Shown: in pieces, positions 7,012 through 14,154 of the stretch
How the letters are laid out: the number at the start of each line of letters is the position of its first letter
Numbering within the stretch: position 1 is the stretch's first letter
Source of the DNA: VXNE01 sp965248075
GTDB taxonomy: Bacteria > Pseudomonadota > Gammaproteobacteria > Pseudomonadales > Azotimanducaceae
Length of the DNA: 64,000 nucleotides
Reading direction: 5' to 3'
Assembly (NCBI GenBank): GCA_965248075.1
Contig: CBDFIL010000003.1
Coordinates: forward strand, 2,108,001 to 2,172,000
Program-made: the position numbers and the translations under genes
The notes under the pieces: generated by a model
The model's database searches: none
What the model saw: only the letters and a program-made list of their open reading frames with translations
What the model was told of the DNA's origin: nothing

Positions 7012-9389
7012 ACCCCGAACCTGTGCTCCAGCGTGAGGCCAAAGCGCCGCGGCTCCGCGTAGTAGTAGATCAGGATCCCGGCGCCTTCGCTATCCTGGGC
7101 GGTCCGGTAGTAGAGCTCGTCGCTCAGGTTGGTCCCCCACAGCGAGACCGAAGTCTTGCCGTTGGCCATGTCCCAGCGCAGGCGGGCATCCACGAGGCCC
7201 AGGGGGTCCGTGCGGTGACGCCTCAGACGCGTCAGCGTAGCGGCGGAGTAGTACGGTCCGCGGTAGTTGTAGCCAACCTGTGCGGTCAGGCTCCCTCCGT
7301 GGTCGAGGTGGAACTCCTTCGCAACGCTCAGGTTCCAGGACCGGTGCGGCGTGTACGCGATGAAACTGAGGTCGGACATATCCCGGACTACACGGACGTC
7401 CTCGAAAGTGACCGGGTCGAACGACGTGTCGATAATCGTGAACTCGTCATAGTTCCCGTCGAGGTACCCGTAGGTTCCCGTGACGAACCAGCCCTCGGCC
7501 GGAGTGGCGAGCAGTTCCACTTCATAACCCTCAAGCGTAGCCGCCTGGGCGTTGAACAGGTTCTCGTGGAGCTGACCGTCGATCACGCGTCCTATCGTGA
7601 TTTGCTGGTTCTCGTAGTCGTTCCGGAAGACCGTCACGTTCAGTTGCAGCCGCCGCTCGAACCACTGCGACTTCATCCCGACTTCCCAGTTGTCCGAGAT
7701 CTCCGGTTCGTACGGTTGCATGTACACGTCGCCGTTCAGCCCGCCGGAGCTGTACCCGCGCGACAAGCTCAGGTACGCCATGACATCGTCGTTGAAGGCG
7801 TAGTTGAGGATCACGCGCGGGGTCGACTCGCTGAAGCTGACCTCCTGCTTGCAGTAGCTGCGCATGGCCAGTCCGTCCGGGCCGATGTTGCCCGGACAAG
7901 CGTAGAACTGATCGAACCCGAAGTCCGATGCCCACTGGGAGCGCTTGAACTGCCGCGTGTCCTTCGTCCACCGCCATCCGGCCGTTACCGACCACGCGTC
8001 CGTGACGTCCACGGTGGCTTCGGCGAACACGGCCCAGGACTTGTTCGTGCCGTCAATCTCCTGGCGCCGGCTCCCGCCCTCCTGGACTCCCAGCGCAATG
8101 GGGCCAAGGGCCTCCCACAATGGCGCCTCGGCCAGATCCTCCGGCGGCATCAGGCCGCGCATCAAGGGCACCCATACCCTGAAAATCCCGTTCTCGGCGA
8201 AACCGTACAGCCCCGTGATCCAGGTCATGCGGTCGGAGAACGCGCTGCCCTCGAGGCGAAACTCCTGCGAGATCTGGTCGTAGACCGAAGGCTGGTCCGC
8301 CAGTATTTCGATGTGATAGGAGGGCCCGCCGTAGAAGTCGCTCCCCCAGCCCCAGGACTCGTTGAGCTCTCTTATGTCCCGCCAGGCGGAAATGGACGTC
8401 AGCGTCATGTCGGAAAAATCCCAGGTAACCGTCAGGGCCGCGGAATTCGTGTCGACGCTCAGCCCGTTCGGGTCGTTGTCGTTCGACAGGTAGGGATCGT
8501 CGTCCGGTGCACAGGCCGCCGCGAGCTCGTCATAGGCACCGAAGATCAAAGGCAGGAAGTTGAGCCCCGTCGGGCCGCCGAGCAGCTCTTCGCAGTCGCC
8601 GAGACCGCCGGTCTCGCGAGCCCGGAAGAACTCGGCCGCGAGGGAGACCTCGACGGAGTCGTTGGGCGTCCACAGCAGCGTGCCCCGCAAGCTGCGCGAG
8701 TCGGTCGTGTTCCACTCGCGCCCGGCGTCGTCCTTCATCCAGCCATCGTCCTGGCGCGTCTGGAACGCCACGCGCGCCGCGAGAACATCGTCGATCAGGG
8801 GGATGTTGACGAGCCCGTCCGCCATCAACCGGCCCGCGTTCCCGACGCTGGCCCGCACTGTCGCATCGAACACGGAATCCGGCTTCTTGGTGATGATGTG
8901 CACGAGCCCCGCCGTGGTGTTGCGCCCGAACAGCGTGCCCTGCGGGCCCCGCAGCACCTCGATCCGGTCGACGTCGAGCAGGTCGAAGACCGCGCCCTGC
9001 GGCCGGCCGAGATAAACGCCGTCGATGTAGATGCCGACCTTCGGGTCCTGGGTCGGAGTCCAGTTGATCTGGCCGATACCGCGCAGGAACACCGTGGCCG
9101 TGCCGCGCGCCACTATGGTCTCGTTGAACGACATGTTCGGCGTGAGCTGCTCGACGTGCTGCACTTCCGTAATGCCCCGGCTCGCGAGCCGATCCGCCGA
9201 CAGAGCCGAGATCGGGATGGGTACCTCCTGCGCGGACTCTTCCCGGCGTCGGGCGGTGACGACCACCTCCTCGATGCCACCGAATGCCCGCTCCTCGTCG
9301 GCCTCTTCAGCGCTCGCGGTACCTGCGGGCAGGAAAAAACCTGCGGCCACAAGCCCGGCGACGGCCAGGAATTCCTTGACTCGCTTCAT
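7008..9389 (-). CDS. TonB-dependent outer-membrane receptor
   Basis: A protein of 793 residues. It starts at ATG 9389 with AGGGGGAACC upstream. Residues 1-27 form a signal peptide ending TASA. A TonB-box-like segment IEEVVVTARRR follows, then the plug domain with ISALSADRLASRGI, FLRGIGQINWT and DRIEVLRGPQGTLFGRNT, and the long beta-barrel with ARVAFQTRQDDGW and LSLSRGYSSGG, ending LEHRFGV. The length and plug sequence match receptors of the CirA/FecA-like group that import siderophores, cobalamin or oligosaccharides; the ligand cannot be read from sequence. It lies downstream of a co-oriented secreted esterase. A CTAG-rich palindromic tract sits just upstream of the start. Its stop codon lies inside an interspersed repeat, so the original C-terminus may be altered. 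Confidence 0.88.
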   Translation of the reverse strand: MKRVKEFLAVAGLVAAGFFLPAGTASAEEADEERAFGGIEEVVVTARRREESAQEVPIPISALSADRLASRGITEVQHVEQLTPNMSFNETIVARGTATVFLRGIGQINWTPTQDPKVGIYIDGVYLGRPQGAVFDLLDVDRIEVLRGPQGTLFGRNTTAGLVHIITKKPDSVFDATVRASVGNAGRLMADGLVNIPLIDDVLAARVAFQTRQDDGWMKDDAGREWNTTDSRSLRGTLLWTPNDSVEVSLAAEFFRARETGGLGDCEELLGGPTGLNFLPLIFGAYDELAAACAPDDDPYLSNDNDPNGLSVDTNSAALTVTWDFSDMTLTSISAWRDIRELNESWGWGSDFYGGPSYHIEILADQPSVYDQISQEFRLEGSAFSDRMTWITGLYGFAENGIFRVWVPLMRGLMPPEDLAEAPLWEALGPIALGVQEGGSRRQEIDGTNKSWAVFAEATVDVTDAWSVTAGWRWTKDTRQFKRSQWASDFGFDQFYACPGNIGPDGLAMRSYCKQEVSFSESTPRVILNYAFNDDVMAYLSLSRGYSSGGLNGDVYMQPYEPEISDNWEVGMKSQWFERRLQLNVTVFRNDYENQQITIGRVIDGQLHENLFNAQAATLEGYEVELLATPAEGWFVTGTYGYLDGNYDEFTIIDTSFDPVTFEDVRVVRDMSDLSFIAYTPHRSWNLSVAKEFHLDHGGSLTAQVGYNYRGPYYSAATLTRLRRHRTDPLGLVDARLRWDMANGKTSVSLWGTNLSDELYYRTAQDSEGAGILIYYYAEPRRFGLTLEHRFGV

Positions 9390-9416
9390 GGTTCCCCCTC
9401 GCATACCAGTGCTTCG

Positions 9417-9445
9417 CCTAGCTGCCTAGCTAGCTAGCTAGCCTA
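9417..9445. promoter_or_regulatory. CTAG tandem palindromic tract upstream of TonB receptor
   Basis: The tract contains CCTAGCTGCCTAGCTAGC followed by two more CTAGC units. CTAG is normally scarce in proteobacterial DNA and the run is self-complementary. It lies about 30 bases before the receptor start, so a regulatory role is possible but not shown. Confidence 0.4.
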
Positions 9446-9491
9446 CCACGCAGGTGGACCGCGGGAAGGAGCGCTTCGTCGAGGGGGGCAT

Positions 9492-9514
9492 GGCGGCCGC
9501 GCCGGGCGGCCGCC
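9492..9514 (-). terminator. GC-rich hairpin between esterase and TonB receptor genes
   Basis: GGCGGCCGC-GCCGG-GCGGCCGCC is a perfect 9-bp stem located about 95 bases after the esterase stop. There is no T-run, so it is at best a weak intrinsic terminator or an mRNA-stabilising hairpin. Confidence 0.4.
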
Positions 9515-9606
9515 AAGGCCAGCAGAGCCGTTCCAGCGATGTCGGGCGACGCACCCCGCCAGTCAGCGTGCGGCCCGGTCCACCGGGTACGGAGGACGCG
9601 ATGCCG

Positions 9607-10809
9607 TCAAAGGGCCGCAGCGAACCCGCGAATGTCCCGGATCGTCGCGTAGTAGACGTTGGGTAGCACGTGCGGGTTCACGGTGTCGGCACCATGGCCC
9701 GTACCGTTGACCGTCCGGCTGTGGGTCGTGACGCCGGCGGCCATCAGCTTGCGGGCGTAGATGAGCCCCTCGTCCCTCAGCGGATCGAGTTCGTTCACCG
9801 AGACCACGTGGGGGGGCAGGCCCGCGAGGTCGTCCGAGGTCACGTGATACGGCCAGGCCAGCGGGTTCCGCACGTGCTTCTCGGCCGGGTCGTACGCGAG
9901 AACCGACAACCTGCTCAATTCCGCGGTCATCATGTAGCCGCCGTTCTCGCGCCACGAAACCAGCTCTGGAAGCGGGGGATCGTATTCGCCGGCGATGTAC
10001 GGGCAGCACGCGTAGATGCCCGCGATCTCGTCGAGCCAGCCCTCTTGCCGCGCCTTGAGCGCCGTGGCGAGACACAGGTTGCCGCCCCCGGACTCGCCGG
10101 ACACGACCAGATGCGAAATGGCGAGCGTCTCCCGGTTCCGATACGTCCACCGGGTCGCGCTCGCGCAGTCGTTCAGACCGGCCGGGAACGGGTGGCACCC
10201 GAGCCTGCCCGCCGCGTTGCGGAAGTCGACGCCCACGACCACCAGCCCCGCCGCCGCAAGCTCGTCGCGCCACCGCACGTACGGAGCGTCCTCCGCGGTA
10301 AAGAACGTCATCCCGCCGCCGTGCGTGTGCACGATCCCGGGCGCCGGCCCGTCGCGTTTGGCCGGCTCGACGATGTGGAGCGTGATCGCGTTGCCGTCGA
10401 CGCCGTCAATGACCTCCGTGCGCCGGGCGACCCCATCCACGGGCGGGAGACGCGCGTACTCCTCGTGCAGGGCCAACCCCTCGGCCTCGAAGGCGGCGAA
10501 TAACTCCCGGATGTCCGCGATCGGTGCGTCCGGTCCAATCGGGGGCGGCGCCTGCGCAATCTCCGCCATGCCCTCGAACATCACCCGGGCACGGGGATCG
10601 AGGCGCGGGTCCGTGGCGATGGTGATGTCGGGGTTGCCCAGGCGACCTGGCAGGTGGTCCGTCACGCAGCCGGGCGCTGTTTCCGCGACCCCGGCATGGG
10701 CGGCAGGCAGCAACGGGATCGCCGCGGCGGCGCCGAGCCCCTGCCCCAGCCGGGCCAGAAAATGCCTGCGCGCAGGGCGCTGGATCGTTTCGTCCATCCG
10801 CTCGTTCAT
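9607..10809 (-). CDS. Secreted alpha/beta-hydrolase, hormone-sensitive-lipase family
   Basis: A protein of 400 residues. ATG 10809 follows GAGGGGAAGCGA; the extension to 10860 lacks such a site. The N-terminus has a twin-arginine-like signal, RRHFLARLGQGLGAAAA, ending near PAAHA. The HSL oxyanion motif is HTHGGGM, the nucleophile elbow is VVSGESGGGNLCLA (Ser in GxSxG), the acidic residue lies in VNELDPLRDEG and the His in NGTGHGAD. This is the complete set for family IV lipolytic enzymes, which hydrolyse short to medium acyl esters. It is co-oriented with the downstream TonB receptor and could act on the imported substrate, but a GC hairpin separates them. The gene looks intact. Confidence 0.85.
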   Translation of the reverse strand: MNERMDETIQRPARRHFLARLGQGLGAAAAIPLLPAAHAGVAETAPGCVTDHLPGRLGNPDITIATDPRLDPRARVMFEGMAEIAQAPPPIGPDAPIADIRELFAAFEAEGLALHEEYARLPPVDGVARRTEVIDGVDGNAITLHIVEPAKRDGPAPGIVHTHGGGMTFFTAEDAPYVRWRDELAAAGLVVVGVDFRNAAGRLGCHPFPAGLNDCASATRWTYRNRETLAISHLVVSGESGGGNLCLATALKARQEGWLDEIAGIYACCPYIAGEYDPPLPELVSWRENGGYMMTAELSRLSVLAYDPAEKHVRNPLAWPYHVTSDDLAGLPPHVVSVNELDPLRDEGLIYARKLMAAGVTTHSRTVNGTGHGADTVNPHVLPNVYYATIRDIRGFAAAL

Positions 10810-10861
10810 TCGCTTCCCCTCAGCGCCCGCCGGTCCCGGGTCAGCGTAACGCACAGACACG

Positions 10862-11180
10862 TCACAGGCGAGTCCCGGCGACGCTGCCTACGCGCTCTCC
10901 CGCCGGGCCAGCGCCTCCCGGTCGCGCTGATGCGGCGATGTCGCGGGCGACGTACTCCTCGCCGCGGGTGAGCATGTGGTAGATCAGCCGCGCCAGTTGG
11001 TGCGCGGTCGCCTTGACCGCCTTGGCGGTGTCCATCCGTGCCAGCCGCCGTCGGTGCGCGGCGCCGATGACGCTGTGGTCGCGACGCGCCGTGGTCGCCG
11101 CCATGGGCAGCGCCTGGCCGACCCGGTTCGAGCGTCGGCCGGCGCCGCCCTTCAGGCGCTTGTCGCCGGGAGTCTGCACG
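10862..11180 (-). pseudogene. IS110-family transposase, C-terminal remnant
   Basis: The frame reads RRSNRVGQALPMAATTARRD, HSVIGAAHRRRLARMDTAK and HQLARLIYHMLTRGEEYV. This resembles the C-terminal part of IS110/IS116/IS902 transposases, where the last helices end with a LIYHLLTRGE-type segment. The N-terminal DEDD catalytic domain is absent. Its 5' side joins directly to an unrelated IS91 zinc-binding fragment near 11180. It is dead as a transposase. Confidence 0.6.
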
Positions 11181-11198
11181 GTACCGGCGCCGGCGCCG

Positions 11199-11420
11199 CA
11201 CCAGGTGCTCGTGACGGCAGGCGTCGCACTTGACGCGCAGAAACCCGTGTTCGAGCAAGCCGCACTTCAGGTAGTCGTCGAACTCCTGCTGGACGAAATG
11301 CGGCAGGGATGCGCCTTCGGCCTGCAGCCGGGCAAGAAACTTCGGGTAGCAGGTCTCGACGATACGATAGAGCGGCGTCTCTTCCGGTCGGTGGCGTTCG
11401 TGGATGTCGCGGTCGGCACC
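11199..11420 (-). pseudogene. IS91-family transposase, N-terminal zinc-binding fragment
   Basis: The minus-strand frame contains RPEETPLYRIVETCYPKFLA, EFDDYLKCGLLEHGFLRVKC and CDACRHEHLV. These correspond to the start and first two cysteines of the zinc-binding domain of IS91/IS801-type transposases, which normally continues with AFSCK-RGFCPSC. That continuation is missing because IS110-derived sequence begins here. Together with 4999-5470 this shows that both ends of IS91-like transposases persist in the window, but not in one gene. Confidence 0.65.
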
Positions 11421-11540
11421 GCTGGGTCGAAGCAATCCTCACAGCCTGCATCAGCCTGGGTCGATAAGGCTGGAAAACGCCGGACAACGTATCTGTCGGC
11501 GTGGACTGTCCCTGGATGGCGGCGTCGAGCGCGATTTGAT

Positions 11541-11772
11541 GTGGGAATATTGCTAACGAGTCCAGGCGACCCGGACGTGGATGCGATCCAGGCGCTGTGC
11601 AGCGACTCCGAGCGCTGGCAGCTCACGGATGCGGTGTTCTACCTGCACGCGCCCGACGGCACATCGCCCGCTCGAAGCTCGCGCCGCCGCCGAAAGGAAG
11701 CTCGGCGTCGGCGCCACCGCGCGGAACTGGCGCACCGTGAGCAAGCTGCTGGAGCTGGCGGAAAGGGCATGA
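11541..11772 (+). pseudogene. Unrecognised frameshifted small gene
   Basis: One frame reads PGDPDVDAIQALCSDSERWQ and LTDAVFYLHAPDG. After a frameshift near 11665 another frame continues EARAAAERKLGVGATARNWR and TVSKLLELAERA to a stop at 11772. The sequence composition looks protein-coding but I do not recognise a family. No start signal is evident. It lies between transposase remnants and a hairpin repeat. Confidence 0.3.
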
Positions 11773-11793
11773 CGCTTCGTGCGGACCGCGGAC

Positions 11794-11814
11794 GGGACGG
11801 GACAGGCCCGTCCC
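11794..11814. repeat. ACAAG-type hairpin (stem GGGACGGG, loop ACAGG)
   Basis: GGGACGGG-ACAGG-CCCGTCCC has a perfect 8-bp stem and a one-base loop variant. It sits 20 bases before the GST fragment start. Confidence 0.8.
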
Positions 11815-11833
11815 CCACAGGATGACTCCCCAA

Positions 11834-12090
11834 TGCTGAAGATCTATGGCGTTCCCAACTCCCAGCCCGTCCGCGCGGTCGTCTGGACCTGCCTGATGAA
11901 GGAACTGCCCTTCGAGTTCGTCATGACCAGCCAGAACCGGGATGCGAAACAGCCGGAGTTCCTCGCCTCGGTGAATCCCCGGGGGACCATTCCCGCGATC
12001 GACGACGACGGCACCGTGCTCTGGGAGAGCCACGCGATCCTCATCTACCTGTGCGAGAAACACGGGTGGCACGATCTGTGGCCATCCGAA
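11834..12090 (+). pseudogene. Glutathione S-transferase, N-terminal fragment
   Basis: ATG 11834 opens a thioredoxin-like GST N-terminal domain: MLKIYGVPNSQPVRAVVW, NPRGTIPAIDDDGTVLWESH (conserved cis-Pro and glutathione-binding E-S pair) and AILIYLCEKHGWHDLWPSEP. After about 83 residues similarity stops; the frame runs on through unrelated sequence to 12177. The helical C-terminal domain is missing, replaced by the start region of the monooxygenase gene in another frame. A full-length GST of a different branch is at 29324-29959. Confidence 0.7.
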
Positions 12091-12179
12091 CCGGAACAGC
12101 GCGTAACGACCCTTCTGCCCAGCGGGTTTCGCGCTCCGTTCCGGTGCAATGTCTTCGATCAACCGGCACGGCCCTGACC

Positions 12180-13790
12180 ATGGGCGCCGAGCCCGAGCCC
12201 GACGCGGTCGACCTGTGGCTCGAAGAGCTGGCCCTGAATCCCTGGGCGCGCGGCCTGGAATGGTCGCGGGAGCCGACGCGGCGACGCGAGGATTTCTCCG
12301 TCACCGTCATCGGCGCCGGAATGGGTGGTCTCAACGCGGCCATCCAGCTCAAGCGCGCCGGGATTCCGTTCTCGGTCATCGAGAAAAACGGTGGTGTCGG
12401 CGGCACCTGGTACGAGAACCGTTACCCGGGTGCGCGCGTCGACACCCCGAGCCGGCTCTACACCCACGTCTTCGGCGTTGACTACAGCTACGCGTATCCG
12501 TTCTGTCCATGGACGGAGAACCGGAAGTACTTCGACTGGGTGGCCGACACGTTCGAGGTGCGCGGCGACATCACCTTCGATACGGAGGTCCGCTCGCTGG
12601 CGTGGGACGAGGCGGCCGCGATGTGGGACATCACGGTCGACGGCCCGGAGGGTCGGCGCACGCTGCGCTCGAACGCCGTGATCACCGCGGTGGGCTTCCT
12701 CAACCGCCCGAACATGCCGGAAATCCCGGGCATGGAGCGTTTCCGCGGCCCGTCCTGGCACTCGGCGCGCTGGCCTGCCGAGTTCGATCCGAAGGGCAAG
12801 CGGGTGGCCGTCGTCGGCACCGGCTGTACGGGTATTCAGATGGTGCCGGAACTGGCGCTCGAGGCCGGGCATGTCACGGTCTTTCAGCGCACGCCCCAGT
12901 GGCTCTTCGGGGCCCCGGGCTATCGTTCGCCGTTCCCGTCGCAGGTGCCCTGGCTGGATCGCAACCTGCCGTACCACACGAACTTCATGCGCCTACGCAT
13001 CGCGTCGGGGTTCATCGCGGGGTTCGGGCCGCTCGCCCAGGTCGATCCGCACTTCGACGACGAGCACGCAACGAGCCCGGTCAACAAGGCCGCTCGGGAC
13101 AACTGCATCGCGTTCCTGCAAGAGAAGCTCGCCGACCCGGACCTGGTCGAGAAGATGACGCCGGAACACCCCGTTCTGTCTGCGCGTCCCGTGCTGGTCG
13201 ATCCCGAGTACAGCATTCTCGACGCCATCCAGCGCGACAACGTCACGCTCGTCAGCGATGGCATCCGCGGGATCGCCGAAGCTGGCGTGGAGACCGAGGA
13301 CGGCAGGGTCCACGAGGTGGATGCCATCGTCTACGCGACGGGATTCAAGGCGACCGAGTACCTGTTCCCGATGTCGATCACCGGCCGCGGCGGCAGGAAC
13401 GTCGAGGAGCTCTGGTCGCGGACCGGTGCGCAGGGCTACCTCGGCGCGATGATCCCCGGCTGCCCCAACCTGTGGACGCTGTACGGTCCCAACACCAATG
13501 GCGGACTGCTGATTCCGGCGTTCCAGGAGATGGAAACGTACTACGCGCTCAAGTGCATCGAGCGGCTCATCCTCGACGACAGGACGTCGATCGACGTCAG
13601 GGAGGAGCCCTACCGGCGCTACAACGAGATGCTCGACGAGCGCAACCGGGGCATGGCGTGGAGCGATCCCCGTGCGGAGAACTACTACTGGACCAGGTTT
13701 GGCCGCTCCGCGACGCAGAATCCGCTGACGCCGCTGGAGGTGTGGAACGCGCTGCGGGAGCCGGACTTCGCGGATCTCGACGTGCGCTGA
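12180..13790 (+). CDS. FAD-dependent Baeyer-Villiger-type monooxygenase
   Basis: A protein of 536 residues. The FAD dinucleotide fold is VTVIGAGMGGLNAAIQLKRA, followed by GGVGGTWYENRYPGARVDTP. The Baeyer-Villiger fingerprint FxGxxxHxxxW is FRGPSWHSARW and the NADPH-binding fold is KRVAVVGTGCTGIQMVPELA. The second half has VYATGFKATEYLFPM and GPNTNGGLLIPAFQ. Such enzymes insert oxygen next to ketones (cyclohexanone, 4-hydroxyacetophenone type) using NADPH and O2. ATG 12180 lies just beyond the truncated GST. The short N-terminal extension NPWARGLEWSREPTRR suggests a member with a longer native N-terminus that may have been shortened here. It is followed by an agmatinase remnant, so no catabolic operon is preserved. 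Confidence 0.85.
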   Translation: MGAEPEPDAVDLWLEELALNPWARGLEWSREPTRRREDFSVTVIGAGMGGLNAAIQLKRAGIPFSVIEKNGGVGGTWYENRYPGARVDTPSRLYTHVFGVDYSYAYPFCPWTENRKYFDWVADTFEVRGDITFDTEVRSLAWDEAAAMWDITVDGPEGRRTLRSNAVITAVGFLNRPNMPEIPGMERFRGPSWHSARWPAEFDPKGKRVAVVGTGCTGIQMVPELALEAGHVTVFQRTPQWLFGAPGYRSPFPSQVPWLDRNLPYHTNFMRLRIASGFIAGFGPLAQVDPHFDDEHATSPVNKAARDNCIAFLQEKLADPDLVEKMTPEHPVLSARPVLVDPEYSILDAIQRDNVTLVSDGIRGIAEAGVETEDGRVHEVDAIVYATGFKATEYLFPMSITGRGGRNVEELWSRTGAQGYLGAMIPGCPNLWTLYGPNTNGGLLIPAFQEMETYYALKCIERLILDDRTSIDVREEPYRRYNEMLDERNRGMAWSDPRAENYYWTRFGRSATQNPLTPLEVWNALREPDFADLDVR

Positions 13791-13853
13791 CGCCGCGCGA
13801 GGCCGCGGCGCGCCGGCGCACCCGGAGTTGCCCAGCCATGGGATCGAACGTCA

Positions 13854-14003
13854 CTACGAGTACTCGACATCGTCGCCGGCGACGTGGTCGAAGTGTCCCC
13901 GCCCTTCGACCCCTCTGGCACGACCGGGCTGACCGGCGCGCAGATGATGTTCGAGATTCTGTGTCTGCTGGCGGAGACGGTGGAGCGGCTGGGTCAGGCC
14001 TGA
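13854..14003 (+). pseudogene. Agmatinase/arginase family, C-terminal fragment
   Basis: A short open frame reads LDIVAGDVVEVSPPFDPSGT and GAQMMFEILCLLAETVERL to a stop at 14003. This matches the last part of ureohydrolases, where a V-G-D-VVEV-PPYD-S-T block precedes the final helix. The metal-binding body is absent. It is a leftover from a deleted gene upstream of the TonB receptor. Confidence 0.65.
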
Positions 14004-14090
14004 AGCGGTCGTTGGGCCGCGGGGTGGTGTCGACGCGCGGCCGCGCCCTGGCCGCGTCCAGCCGCGTCCAGGCGTACTTGACTTCTCTAA

Positions 14091-14108
14091 GTCGCTATGA
14101 TAAGCGAC
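14091..14108. promoter_or_regulatory. Operator-like palindrome upstream of TonB receptor
   Basis: GTCGCT-ATGATA-AGCGAC is a perfect 6-bp inverted repeat 47 bases before the receptor start at 14155. TTGACT lies at 14078-14083, just upstream. A repressor site overlapping the promoter is plausible. Confidence 0.45.
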
Positions 14109-14154
14109 ACAGTATCCGACTACATTGGTTCGGTTTGCTCGGGGAGGAGCACTC

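Noticed and set aside
6906..9437. Long plus-strand open frame of over 800 codons antisense to the TonB receptor
   Set aside because: It has no family motifs or Shine-Dalgarno site and mirrors the receptor codons; such antisense frames are expected in GC-rich genes.
14078..14101. Sigma-70 promoter TTGACT...TATGAT before the TonB receptor
   Set aside because: The spacing is 12 bases, too short for a normal promoter; only the palindrome was kept as a feature.
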